Below are positions 31,801 through 46,800 of a DNA stretch of 64,000 bases, piece after piece. The stretch covers positions 25,761,220 through 25,825,219 of the forward strand of contig JARWKL010000015.1 in the NCBI GenBank assembly GCA_029961685.1, read 5' to 3'. The DNA is from Aristolochia californica. Lineage: Eukaryota > Streptophyta > Magnoliopsida > Piperales > Aristolochiaceae. Every line of letters starts with the position of its first letter. The stretch's first letter is position 1. A program made the translations under genes and the position numbers. The notes beneath the pieces were generated by a model. It did not search any database. It saw only the letters and a program-made list of their open reading frames with translations, and was not told the DNA's origin.

Positions 31801-34800
31801 AACAATCCTCATTACTACCATGTCGAAGTTGCATGGTGAAGGGCATAGTTAATTATGCATTGTAGTACAATATCGTGACCCATGGTCATGGATGTTTAGT
31901 TATTGTGTCATGCAACGCCACCAGAAAGATGGCTAGGTAAGTCACTTGTCGGATGCATGCGTCTTGAAGGACTTCAGTAATTTCTTTTAGAAACTCTGAA
32001 TATATAGTCTTTATTTTTAAGCTATTTATGTTCTCATGATTATAAAACATGAAGTTTTTATGTGTTATCTAGGTAAGCAAGCTCTTGGGTGTGGTGAATC
32101 TGTGCAAACATCAAAACCGTAACACCAGAGGTGCATGTAAGTAGTTTTTGACATTAGGAGTTTAATTTGGATCATTAGAAATTACAAAAGAGCTTGATTA
32201 AATGTAGTGTAATTCGTAGGCTTATGGACCTCTGTTCGGATGTCATCCTGGTGGAGGTAGTGTGCAAACTTTGCAGCGTACTCGACTACCAAGCTTTACT
32301 ACAAGGGTAGATTTTTTCGGACATTTTCTTCTTGGAAACATTGCAATATCGACAAGGCAATGTGGTTATGGAAGACTTGTGGCTGCATAGGAGATTGAAA
32401 TATGGATTGAGGTTCTGAAGAAACAAATGAATTTACTAGTTGGGCAGAGATCTGGACAGTTGCATCGGACGTTATCCCTTCGTAGTTCGTGATGGTTACA
32501 TTCGTTTGATTAGTGCCACTATATTCAGTGAATTGTAGGAGAAACTATGACGAAGATCCCAACTGGAAAATCCATTTGTTCTTCAGAATCTCAATTTATT
32601 TGCATCTTCTTTGTGTTTCTAGATGTCAAATCCATCACCATTACTTCCTGTTCGATGTTGCATGGTGAAGTCCTTACTTAATTATGCATTGTAGTATTCT
32701 GTCGTGACCCATGGTCATGGAATTTAAGTTATTGTGCCATCTAATGCCGCCAAATACTTGACTAGGTAGGTCATTAGTCAGACGCATGCGTCTTGAAGGA
32801 CTTCTGTAATTTCTTTTAGAAACTCTGAATATATCTTCTTCATAGTAAACTATTTATGTTTTGATGATTATTAGACAAGAAATTTGGATGTGTTATCGAT
32901 GTACGCGAGCTCTTGGGTGTGGTGAATCTGTGCAAACCTCAAAACTGTAACACCAAAGGTGAGTGTAAGTAGTTTTTGACTTTAGGAGTTTAATTTGCAT
33001 GATTGGAAATTACAAAAGAGCTTGATTAAACGTAGTGTCATTCATAGGCTTAAGGACCTCTGCTCGGATGTCATCTTGGTGGAGGCAGTGTGCAAACTTT
33101 GCAACGTACTAGACTTCCAAGCTTTACTATGAGGGAAAATTTTTTCTGACATTTTTTTCTTGGAAACTATCCAATTTCGACAAGGCAATGTGATTAAGGA
33201 AGACTTGTGGGTGCATAGGACATTGAAATATGAATTGAAGTTCTAAAGAAACAAATGAATTTACTAGTTGGGCGGAGATCTAGACAGTTGCATTGGACGT
33301 TATCACTTCCTAGTTCGTGATGGTTACATCCGTTTGATCAGTGCCACTATATACAGTGAATTGTAGGAGAAACTATGACGAAGATCCCAACTGGAAAATC
33401 CATTTGTTCTTCAGAATCTCAATTTATTTGCATCTTCTTTGTGTTTCTAGATGTCAAATCAATCACTATTACTACCTTGTCGAAGTTGCATGGTGAAGTG
33501 CATAGTTAATTATGCATTGTAGTACAATATCGTGACCCATGGTCATGGAATTTAAGTTATTGTGTCATCCAACGCCACCAGAAAGATGGCTAGGTAAGTC
33601 ACTTGTCGGACGCATGCGTCTAGAAGGACTTCAGTAATTTCTTTTAGAAACTCTGAATATATCTTCTTTATTTTTAAGCTATTTATGTTCTCATGATTAT
33701 AAAACATGAAGTTTGGATATGTGTTATCTAGTTAAGCAAGCTGATGGGTGTGGTGAATCTGTGCAAACATCAAAACCGTAACACCGGAGGTGCATGTAAG
33801 TAGTTTTTGACATTAGGAGTTTAATTTGGATGATTAGAAATTACAAAAGAGCTTGATTAAATGTAGTGTAATTCGTAGGCTGATGAACCTCTGCTCGGAT
33901 GTCATCCTGGTGGAGGTTGTGTGCAAACTTTGCAGCGTACTCAACTACCAAGCTTTACTTCGAGGGTAGATTTTTTCGGACATTTTCTTCTTGGAAACAT
34001 TGCAATATCGACAAGGCAATGTGGTTATGGAAGACTTGTGGGTGCATAGGAGATTTGAAATATGGATTGAGGTTCTAAAGAAACAAATGAATTTACTAGT
34101 TGGGCGGAGATCAGGACAGTTGCATCGGACGTTATCCCTTCGTAGTTCGTGATGGTTACATCAGTTTGATCAGTGCCACTATATACAATGAATTGTAGGA
34201 GAAACTATGAAGAAGATCCCAACTAGAAAATCCATTTGTTCTTTAGAATCTCAATCTATTTGCATCTTCTTTGTGTTTCTAGATGTCAAATAAATCACAA
34301 TTACTACCTTGTCGATGTTGCATGGTGAAGTACTTACTTAATTATGCATTGTAGTACTCTGTCGTGACCCATGGTCATGGAATTTAAGTTATTGTGCCAT
34401 CCAATGCCCGCCATATACTTGGCTAGGTAGGTCATTAGTCGGACTCATGCGTCTTGAAGGACTTTTGTAATTTCTTTTACAAATTCTGAATATATCTTCT
34501 TCATTTTAAAGTATTTACGTTCTCATGATTATAAAACATGAAGTTTGGATAGTGTTATCGATGTAAGTGAGCTCTTAGGTGTGGTGAATCTGTGCAAACC
34601 TCAAAACCGTCACACCAAAGGTGAGTGTATGTAGTTTTTGTCTTTAGGAGTTTAATTTGGATGATTAGAAATTACAAATGAGCTTGATAAATGTAGTGTC
34701 ATTCCTAGGCTTATGGACCTCTACTCGGATGTCATCCAGGTGGAGGCAGTGTGCAAATTTTGCAGCGTAATCGACTTTCAAGCTTTACTATGAGGGAAGT

Positions 34801-37800
34801 TTTTTTCAGACATTTTCTTCTTGAAAACGATTCAATTTCGACACGACAATGTGGTTATGGAAGATTTGTGGATGCCTAGGAGATTAAAATATGGATTGAG
34901 GTTCTGAAGAAACAAATTAATTTACTATTTGGGCGGAGACCATTGTATCTGATGTGATCCCTTCCAAGTTTGTGATGGTTACATCCTATTGATCAGTGTC
35001 GTTATGTACAATGAATTGTAGGAGAAACTATGACAAAGATCCCAACTGGAAAATCCATTTCATAATCTGAATCTATTTGCATCTTCTTTGTGTTTCTAGA
35101 TGTCAAATCAATCACTATTAATACCTTGTCGAAGTTGCATGGTGAAGTGCATAGTTAATTATGCATTGTAGTACAATATCGTTACCCATGGTCATGGAAT
35201 TTAAGTTATTGTGTCATCCAACGCCACCAGAAAGATGGCTAGGTAAGTCAATTGTCGGACGCATGCGTCTAGAAGGACTTCAGTAATTTCTTTTAGATAC
35301 TCTGAATATATCTTCTTTATTTTTAAGCTATTTATGTTCTCATGATTATAAAACATGAAGTTTGGATATGTGTTATCTAGGTAAGCAAGCTGATGGGTGT
35401 GGTGAATATGTGCAAACATCAAAACCGTGACACCGGAGGTGCGTGTAAGTAGTTTTTGACATTAGCAGTTTAATTTGGATCATTAGAAATTACAAAAGAG
35501 CTTGATTAAATTTAGTGTAATTCGTAGGCTTATGGACCTTTACTCGGATATCATCCTGGTGGAGGTAGTGTGCAAACTTTGCAGCGTACTCGACTACCAA
35601 GCTTTACTACAAGGGTAGATTTTTTCTGATATTTTCTTGTTTGAAACATTGCAATATCGACAAGGCAATGTGGTTATGGAAGACTTGTGGGTGCATGGGA
35701 GATTGAAATATGGATTGTGGTTCTGAAGAAACAAATGAATTTACTAGTTGGGCGGAGATCTGGACAGTTGCATCGGACGTTATCCCTTCGTAGTTCGTGA
35801 TGGTTACATCCGTTTGATCAGTGCCACTATATACAGTGAATTGTAGGAGAATCCATGACGAAGATCCCAACTGGAAAATCCATTTGTTATTCAGAATCTC
35901 AATCTATTTGCATCTTCTTTGTGTTTCTAGATGTCAAATCAATTACCATTACTACCTTGTCGATGTGGCATGCTGAAGTGCTTACTTAATTATGCATTGT
36001 AGTACTCTATCGTGACCCATGGTCATGGAATTTAAGTTATTGTGGCATCCAATGCCGCCAGATACTTGGCTAGGTAGGTCATTAGTCGGACTCATGCGTC
36101 TTGAAGGACTTCTGTAATTTCTTTTACAAACTCTTAATATATCTTCTTCATTTTAAAGTATCTATGTTCTCATGATTATAAAACATGAAGTTTGGATAGT
36201 GTTATCGATGTTAGCGAGCTCTTAGGTGTGGTGAATTTTTGGAAACTACAAAATCGTAACACCAAAGGTGAGTGTTAGTAGTTTTGACTTTAGGAGTTAA
36301 ATTTGGATGATTAGAAATTACAAAAGGGCTTGATTTAACGTAGTGTCATTCATAGGCTTATGGACCTCTGCTAGGATTTCATCTTGGTGGAGGCAGTGAG
36401 CAAACTTTGCAGCGTACTCGACTTCCAAGCTTTACTACGAGGGTAGATTTTTCAAACATTTTCTTCTTGGAAACGATGTAATTTTGAAGAGGCACTGTGG
36501 TTATGGAAGTCTTGTGGGTGCATAGGAGATTGAAATATGGATTGAGGTTCTTAAGAAACAAATGAATTTACTAGTTGGGCGGAAATCTGGATAGTTGCAT
36601 CGGATGTTATCCCTTCCAAGTTCGTGATGGTTACATCCTATTGATCAGTGCCGCTATGTATAGTGAAATGTTGCAGAAACTATGACAAAGATCCCAACTA
36701 GAAAATACATTTGTTCTGCAAGAACCCCAATCTATTTGCATCTTTTTTTTTTTTAGATGTCAAATCAATCACCATTACTACCTTGTCGAAGTTGCGTGGT
36801 GAAGTGAATAGTTAATTATGCATTGTAGTACAATATCGTGACCCATGGTCATGGAATTTAAGTTATTGTGTCATCCAACGCCACCAGAAAGATGGCTAGG
36901 TAAGTCACTTGTTGGACGCATGCGTCTAGAAGGACTTCGGTAATTTCTTTTAGAAATTCTGAATTTATCTTTTTTATTTTTAAGCTATTTATGTTCTCAT
37001 GATTATAAAACATGAAGTTTTGGATATGTGTTATCTAGGTAAGCAAGCTGATGGGTGTGGTGAATCTGTGCAAACATCAAAACCGTAACACCGGAGGTGC
37101 GTGTAAGTTGTTTTTGACATTAGGAGTTTAATTTGGATCATTAGAAATTACAAAAGAGCTTGATTAAATTTAGTGTAATTCGTAGGCTTATGGACCTTTG
37201 CTCGGATATCATCCTGGTGGAGGTAGTGTGCAAACGTTGCAGCGTACTCGACTACCAAGCTTTATTTCGAGGGTTGATTTTTTCTGACATTTTCTTGTTT
37301 GAAACATTGCAATATCGACAAGGTAATGTGGTTATGGAAGACGTGGGTGCATAGGAGAATGAAATATGGATTGAGGTTTTGAAGAAAGAAATGAATTTAC
37401 TAGTTGGGCGGAGATCTGGACAGTTGCATCGGACGTTATCCCTTCGTAGTTCGTGATGGTTACATCCGTTTGATCAGTGCCACTATATGCAGTGAATTGT
37501 AGGAGAAACTATGACGAAGATCCCAACTGGAAAATCCATTTGTTCTTCAAAATCTCAATCTATTTGCATCTTCTTTGTGTTTCTAGATGTCAAATCAATC
37601 ACCATTACTACCTTGTCGATGTTGCATGGTGAAGTGCTTACTTAATTATGCATTGTAGTACTCTGTCGTGACCCATGGTCATGGTATTTAAGTTATTGTG
37701 CCATCCAATGCCGCCAAATACTTGGCTAGGTAGGTCAATAGTCGGACTCATGCGTCTTGAAGGACTTCTGTAATTTCTTTTACAAACCCTGAATATATCT

Positions 37801-40800
37801 TCTTCATTTTAAAGTATTTATGTTCTCATGATTATAAAACATGAAGTTTGGATAGTGTTATCGATGTAAGCGAGCTCTTAGGTGTGGTGAATTTTTGCAA
37901 ACTACAAAATCGTAACACCAAAGCTGAGTGTAAGTAGTTTTGACTTTAGGAGTTAAATTTGGATGATTAGTAATTACAAAAGAGCTTGATTTAACGTAGT
38001 GTCATTCATAGGCTTAAGGACGTCTGCTCAGATGTCATCTCGGTGGAGGCAGTGAGCAAACTTTGCAGCGTACTCGACTTTCAAGCTTTACTATGACGGT
38101 AGATTTTTCAGACATTTTCTTTTTGGACACGATGCAATTTCGACAAGGCACTGTGGTTATGAAAGCCTTGTGGGTGCATAGGTGATTGAAATGTGGATTG
38201 AGGTTCTAAAGAAAGAAATGAATTTACTAGTTGGGCGTAAATCTGGACAGTTGCATCGGTTGTTATCCCTTCCAAGTTCGTGATGGTTACATCCTATTAA
38301 TCAATGCCGCTATGTATAGTGAATTGTTGGAGAAACTATGACAAAGATCCCAACTGGAAAATCCATTTGTTCTGCAAGAACCCCAATCTATTTGCATCTT
38401 CTTTTTATTTTTAGATGTCAAATCAATCACCATTACTACCTTGTCGAAGTTGCATGGTGAAGTGCATAGTTAATTATGCATTGTAGTATAATATCGTGAC
38501 CCATGGTCATGGAATTTAAGTTATTGTGACATCTAACGCCACCAAAAAGATGGCTAGGTAAGTCACTTGTCGGACGCATGCGTCTAGAAGGACTTCGGTA
38601 ATTTCTTTTAGATACTCTGAATATATCTTCTTTATTTTTAAGCTATTTATGTTCTCATGATTATAAAACATGAAGTTTGGATATGTGTTATCTAGGTAAG
38701 CAAGCTGATGGGTGTGGTGAATATGTGCAAACATCAAAACCGTGACACCGGAGGTGCGTGTAAGTAGTTTTTGACATTAGGAGTTTAATTTGGATCATTA
38801 GAAATTACAAAAGAGTTTGATTAAATTTAGTGTAATTCGTAGGCTTATGGACCTTTACTCGGATATCATCCTGGTGGAGGTAGTGTGCAAACTTTGCAGC
38901 GTACTCGACTACCAAGCTTTACTACGAGGGTAGATTTTTTCTGATATTTTCTTGTTTGAAACATTGCAATATCGACAAGGCAATGTGGTTATGGAAGACT
39001 TGTGGGTGCATAGGAGATTGAAATATGGATTGTGGTTCTGAAGAAACAAATGAATTTACTAGTTGGGCGGAGATTTGGATAGTTGCATCGGACGTTATCC
39101 CTTCGTAGTTCGTGATGGTTACATCCGTTTGATCAGTGCCACTATATACAGTGAATTGTAGGAGAAACCATGACGAAGATCCCAACTGGAAAATCCATTT
39201 GTTCTTCAGAATCTCAATCTATTTGCATCTTCTTTGTGTTTCTAGATGTCAAATCAATTACCATTACTACCTTGTTGATGTTGCATGGTGAAGTGCTTAC
39301 TTAATTATGCATTGTAGTACTCTATCGTGACCCATGGTCATGGAATTTAAGTTATTGTGGCATCCAATGCCGCCAGATACTTGGCTAGGTAGGTCATTAG
39401 TCGGACTCATGCGTCTTGAAGGACTTTTGTAATTTCTTTTACAAACTCTTAATATATCTTCTTCATTTTAAAGTATTTATGTTCTCATGATTATAAAACA
39501 TGAAGTTTGGATAGTGTTATCGATGTAAGCGAGCTCTTAGGTGTGGTGAATTTTTGGAAACTACAAAATTGTAACACCAAAGGTGTGTGTTAGTAGTTTT
39601 GACTTTAGGAGTTAAATTTGGATGATTAGTAATTACAAAAGAGCTTGATTTAACGTATTGTCATTCATAGGCTCAAGGAGCTATGCTGTCATCCTTGTGG
39701 AGGCAGTGAGCAAACTTTGCAGCGTACTCGACTTCCAAGCTTTCTACGAAGGTAAATTTTTCAGACATTTTCTTCTTGGAAATGATGCAATTTTGACAAG
39801 GCACTGTGGGTATGGAAGTCTTGTGGGTGCATAGGAGATTGAAATATGGATTGAGGTTCTGAAGAAAGAAATGAATTTACTTGTTGGGCGGAAATATGGA
39901 CAGTTGCATCGGATGTTATCCCTTCCAAATTCGTGATAGTTACATCCTATTGATCAGTGCCGCTATGCATCCGAATTGTAGGAGAAACTATGACAAAGAT
40001 CCCAACTGAAAAATCCATTTGTTCTGCAAGAACCCCAATCTATTTGCATCTTCTTTTTGTTTCTTGATGTCAAATCAATCACCATTACTACCTTGTCGAA
40101 GTTGCATGGTGAAGTGCATAGTTAATTATGCATTGTAGTACAATATCGTGACCCATGGTCATGGAATTTAAGTTATTGTGACATCCAACGCCACCAAAAA
40201 GATGGCTAGGTAAGTCACTTGTCGGACGCATGCGTCTCGAAGGACTTCGGTAATTTCTTTTAGAAACTCTGATTTTATCTTCTTTACTTTTAAGCTGTTT
40301 ATGTTCTCATGATTATAAAACATGAAGTTTGGATATGTGTTATCTAGTTAAGCAAGCTGATGGGTGTGGTGAATCTGTGCACACATCAAAACCGTAACAC
40401 CGGAGGTGTGTGTAAGTAGTTTTTGACATTAGGAGTTTAATTTGGATCATTAGTAATTACAAAAGAGCTTGATTAAATTTAGTGTAATTCGTAGCCTTAT
40501 GGACCTCTGCTCGGATATCATCCTAGTGTGCAAATTTTGCAGCGTACTCGACTACCAAGCTTTACTACGATGGTAGAAAAAAACATTTTCTTGTTTGAAA
40601 CATTGCAATATCGACAAGGCAATGTGGTTATGGAAGACTTGTGGGTGCATAGGAGATTGAAATATGGATTGAGGTTTTGAAGAAACAAATGAATTTACTA
40701 GTTGGGCGGAGATCTGGACAGTTGCATCGGACGTTATCCCTTTGTAGTTCGTGATGGTTACATCCGTTTGATCAGTGCCACTATATGCAGTGAATTGTAG

Positions 40801-43800
40801 GAGAAACTCTGACGAAGATCCCAACTGGAAAATCCATTTGTTCTTCAAAATCTCAATCTATTTGCATCTTCTTTGTGTTTCTAGATGTCAAATCAATCAC
40901 CATTACTACCTTGTCGATGTTGCATGGTGAAGTGCTTACTTAATTATGCATTGTAGTACTCTGTCGTGACCCATGGTCATGGTATTTAAGTTATTGTGTC
41001 ATCCAATGCTGCCAGATACTTTGCTAGGTAGGTCATTAGTCGGACTCATGCGTCTTGAAGGACTTCTGTAATTTCTTTTACAAACCTTGAATATATCTTC
41101 TTCATTTTAAAGTATTTATTTTCTCATGATTATAAAACATGAAGTTTGGATAGTGTTATCGTTGTAAGTGAGCTCTTTGGTGTGGTGAATTTTTGCAAAC
41201 TACAAAATCGTATCACCAAAGGTGAGTGTAAGTAGTTTTGACTTTAGGAGTTAAATTTGGATGATTAGTAATTACAAAAGAGCTTGATTTAACGTAGTGT
41301 CATTCATAGGCTTAAGGACCTCTGCTCGGATGTCATCTTGGTGGAGGCAGTGAGCAAACTTTGCAGCGTACTCGACTTCCAAGCTTTACTACGAGGGTAG
41401 ATTTTTTCTGACATTTTCTTGTTTGAAACATTGCAATATCGACAAGGCAATGTGGTTATGGAAGACTTGTGGGTGCATAGGAGATTGAAATATGGATTGA
41501 GGTTTTGAAGAAACAAATGAATTTACTAGTTGGGCGGAGATCTGGACAGTTGCATCGGACGTTATCCCTTCGTAGTTCGTGATGGTTACATCCGTTTGAT
41601 CAGTGCCACTATATGCAGTGAATTGTAGGAGAAACTATGACGAAGATCCCAACTGGAAAATCCATTTGTTCTTCAAAATCTCAATCTATTTGCATCTTCT
41701 TTGTGTTTCTAGATGTCAAATCAATCACCATTACTACCTTGTCGATGTTGCATGGTGAAGTGCTTACTTAATTATGCATTGTAGTACTCTGTCGTGACCC
41801 ATGGTCATGGTATTTAAGTTATTGTGTCATCCAATGGTGCCAGATACTCTGCTAGGTAGGTCATTAGTCGATCTCATGCGTCTTGAAGGACTTCTGTAAT
41901 TTCTTTTACAAACCTTGAATATATCTTCTTCATTTTAAAGTATTTATTTTCTCATGATTATAAAACATGAAGTTTGGATAGTGTTATCGATGTAAGCGAG
42001 CTCTTAGGTGTGGTGAATTTTTGCAAACTACAAAATCGTATCACCAAAGGTGAGTGTAAGTAGTTTTGACTTTAGGAGTTAAATTTGGATGATTAGTAAT
42101 TACAAAAGAGCTTGATTTAACGTAGTGTCATTCATAGGCTTAAGGACCTCTGCTCGGATGTCATCTTGGTGGAGGCAGTGAGCAAACTTTGCAGCGTACT
42201 CGACTTCCATGCTTTTCTACGAGGTTAGATTTTTCAGAAATTTTCTTCTTGGAAACGATGCAATTTCGACAAGGCACCGTGGTTATGAAAGTCTTGTGGG
42301 TGCATAGGTGATTGAAATTTAGATTGAGGTTCTGAAGAAAGAAATGAATTTACTAGTTGGGCGGAAATCTGGACAGTTGCATCGGATGTTATCCCTTCCA
42401 AGTTCATGATGGTTACATCCTATTAATCAATGCCGCTATGTATAGTGAATTGTTGGAGAAACTATGACAAAGATCCCAACTGGAAAATCCATTTGTTCTG
42501 CAAGAACCCCAATCTATTTGCATCTTCTTTTTGTTTTTAGATGTCAAATCAATCACCATTACTACCTTGTTGAAGTTGCATGGTGAAGTGCATAGTTAAT
42601 TATGCATTGTAGTACAATATCGTGACCCATGGTCATGGAATTTAAGTTATTGTGACATCCAACGCCACCAAAAAGATGGCTAGGTAAGTCACTTGTCGGA
42701 CGCATGCGTCTAGAAGGACTTCGGTAATTTCTTTTAGATACTCTGAATATATCTTTTTTATTTTTAAGCTATTTATGTTCTCATGATTATAAAACATGAA
42801 GTTTGGATATGTGTTATCTTGGTAAGCAAGCTGATGGGTGTGGTGCTTCTGTGCAAACATCAAAACCGTGACGCCGGAGTTGCGTGTAAGTAGTTTTGAC
42901 ATTAGGAGTTTAATTTTGATCATTAGAAATTACAAAAGAGCTTGATTAAATTTAGTGTAATTCGTAAGCTTACGGACCTTTTCTCGGATATCATCCTGGT
43001 GGAGGTAGTGTGCAAAGTTTGCAGCGTACTCGACCACCAAGCTTTATTACGAGGGTAGATTTTTTCTGATATTTTCTTGTTTGAAACATTGCAATATCGC
43101 CAAGGCAATGTGGTTATGGAAGACTTGTGGGTGCATAGGAGATTGAAATATGGATTGTGGTTCTGAAGAAACAAATGAATTTACTAGTTGGGCGGAGATC
43201 TGGACAGTTGCATCGGACATTATCCCTTTGTAGTTCGTGATGGTTACATCCATTTGATCAATACCAGTAGATACAGTGAATTGTAGGAGAAACCATGACG
43301 AGGATCCCAACTGGAAAATCCATTTGTTCTTCAAAATCTCAATCTATTTGCGTCTTCTTTGTGTTTCTAGATGTCAAATCAATCACCATTACTACCTTGT
43401 CGATGTTGCATGGTGAAGTGCTTACTTAATTATGCATTGTAGTACTCTATCGTGACCCATGGTCACGGTATTTAAGTTATTGTGGCATCCAATGCCGCCA
43501 GATACTTGGCTAGGTTGGTCATTAGTCAGACTCATGCGTTTAGAAGGACTTCTGTAATTTCTTTTACAAACTCTGAATATATCTTGTTCATTTTAATCTA
43601 TTTATGTTCTCATCATTATAAAACATGAAGTTTGGATAGTGTTATCGATGTAAGCGAGCTCTTAGGTGTGGTGAATTTTTGGAAACTACAAAATCGTAAC
43701 ACCGAAGGTGAGTGTTAGTAGTTTTGACTTTAGGAGTTAAATTTGGATGATTAGTAATTACAAAAGAGCTTGATTTAACGTAGTGTCATTCATAGGCTTA

Positions 43801-46800
43801 AGGACCTCTGCTCGGATGTCATCTTGGTGGAGGCAGTGAGCAAACTTTGCAGCGTACTCGACTTCCAAGCTTTACTACGAGGGTAGATTTTTCAGACATT
43901 TTCTTCTTGGAAACGATGCAATTTCGACAAGGCACTGTGGTTATGGAAGTTTTGTGGGTGCATAGGTGATTGAAATACGGATTGAGGTTCTGAAGAAACA
44001 AATGAATTTACTAGTTGGGCGGAAATATGGACTGTTGCATCGGATGTTATCCCTTCCAAGTTCGTGATGGTTACATCCTATTGATCAGTGCCGCTTTGTA
44101 TCCGAATTTTAGGAGAAACTATGACAAAGATCCCAACTGTAAAATTCATTTGTTCTGTAAGAACCCCAATCTATTTGCATCTTCTTTTTGTTTCTTGATG
44201 TCAAATCAATCACCATTACTACCTTGTCGAAGTTGCATGGTGAAGTGCATAGTTAATTTTGCATTATAGTACAATATCGTTACCCATGGTCATGGAATTT
44301 AAGTTATTGTGACATCCAACGCCACCAAAAAGATGGCTAGGTAAGTCACTTGTCGGACGCATGCGTCTAGAAGGACTTCGGTAATTTCTTTTAGAAACTC
44401 TGATTATATCTTCTTTACTTTTAAGCTGTTTATGTTCTCATGATTATAAAGCATGAAGTTTGGATATGTGTTATCTAGGTAAGCAAGCTGATGGGTGTAG
44501 TGAATTTGTGCAAACATCAAAACCGTAACACCGGAGGTGCGTGTAAGTAGTTTTTGACATTAGGAGTTTAATTTGGATTATTAGTAATTACAAAAGAGCT
44601 TGATTAAATTTAGTGTAATTCGTAGGCTTATGGACCTCTGCTAGGATATCATCCTAGTGTGCAAACTTTGCAGCGTACTCGACTACCAAGCTTTACTACG
44701 ATGGTAGAAAAAAACATTTTCTTGTTTGAAACATTGCAATATCGACAAGGCAATGTGGTTATGGAAGACTTGTGGGTGCATAGGAGATTGAAATATGGAT
44801 TGAGGTTTTGAAGAAACAAATAAATTTACTAGTTGGGCGGAGATCTGGACAGTTGCATCGGACGTTATCCCTTTGTAGTTCGTGATGGTTACATCCGTTT
44901 GATCAGTGCCACTATATACAGTGGATTGTAGGAGAAACTATGACGAAGATCCCAACTGGAAAATCCATTTGTTTTTCAGAATCTCAATCTATTGGCATCT
45001 TCTTTATGTTTCTAGATGTCAAATCTATCACCATTACTACCTTGTCGATGTTGCATGGTGAAGTGCTTACTTAATTATGCATTGTAGTACTCTGTCGTGA
45101 CCCATGGTCAACGAATTTAAGTTATTGTGACATCCAACGCCACCAGAAAGATGGCCTAGGTTAGTCACTTGTCGGACGCATGCGTCTAGATGGACTTGGG
45201 TAATTTCTTTTAGAAACACTGATTATATCTTCTTTACTTTTAAGCTATTTATGTTCTGATGATTATAAAACATGAAGTTTGGATAAGTGTTATCTTGGTA
45301 AGCAAGCTCATGGGTGTGGTGAATCTGTGCAAACATCAAAACCGTAACTCCGGAGGTGCGTGTAAGTAGTTTTTGACATTAGGAGTTTAATTTGGATAAT
45401 TTGAAATTACAAAAGAGTTTGATTTAATTTAGTGTAATTCGTAGGCTTATGGACCTTTGCTCGGATATCATCCTAGTGGAGTTAGTGTGCAAACTTTGCA
45501 GTGTACTCGACTACCAAGCTTTACTGTAAGGGTAGATTTTTTCTGACATTTTCTTGTTTGAAACATTGCAATATCGACAAGGCAATGTGGTTATGGAAGA
45601 TATGTGGGTGCATAGGAGATTGAAATATGGATTGAGGTTTTGAAGAAACAAATGAATTTACTAGTTGGGCGGAAATCTGGATAGTTGCATCGGATGTTAT
45701 CCCTTCCAAGTTCGTGATGGTTACATCCTATTGATCAGAGCCGCTATGTATAGTGAAATGTTGGAAAAACTATGACAAAGATCCCAACTGGAAAATACAT
45801 TTGTTCTGCAAGAACCCCAATCTATTTGCATCTTTTTTTATTTTTTTTAGATGTCAAATCAATCACCATTACTACCTTGTCGAAGTTGCGTGGTGAAGTG
45901 AATAGTTAATTTTGCATTGTAGTACAATATCGTGACCCATGGTCAGGGAATTTAAGTTATTGTGTCATCCAACTCCACCAGAAAGATGGCTAGGTAAGTG
46001 ACTTGTTGGGCGCATGCGTCTAGAAGGACTTCGGTAATTTCTTTTAGAAATTCTGAATTTATCTTTTTTATTTTTAATCTATTTATGTTCTCATGATTAT
46101 AAAATATGAAGTTTTGGATATTGGTTATCTAGGTAAGCAAGCTGATGGGTGTGGTGAATCTGTGCAAACATCAAAACCGTAACACCGGAGGTGCGTGTAA
46201 GTTGTTTTTGACATTAGGAGTTTAATTTGGATCATTAGAAATTACAAAAGAGCTTGATTAAATTTAGTGTAATTCGTAAGCTTATGGACCTTTACTCGGA
46301 TATCATCCTGGTGGAGGTAGTGTGCAAACTTTGCAGCGTACTCGACTACCAAGCTTTACTACGAGGGTTGATTTTTTCTGACATTTTCTTGTTTGAAACA
46401 TTGCAATATCGACAAGGCAATGTGGTTATGGAAGACTTGTGGGTGCATAGGAGATTGAAATTTGGATTGTGGTTCTAAAGAAACAAATGAATTTACTAGT
46501 TGGGCGGAGATCTGGACTGTTGCATCAAACGTTATCCCTTCGTAGTTCGTGATGGTTACATCCGTTTGATCAATGCCACTAGATACAGTGAATTGTAGGA
46601 GAAACCATGACGAGGATCCCAACTGGAAAATCCTTTTGTTCTTCAGAATCTCAATCTATTTGCGTCATCTTTGTGTTTCTAGATGTCAAATCAATCACCA
46701 TTACTACCTTGTCGATGTTGCATGGTGAAGTGCTTACTTAATTGTGCATTGTAGTACTCTATCGTGACCCATGGTCATGGTATTTAAGTTATTGTGCCAT

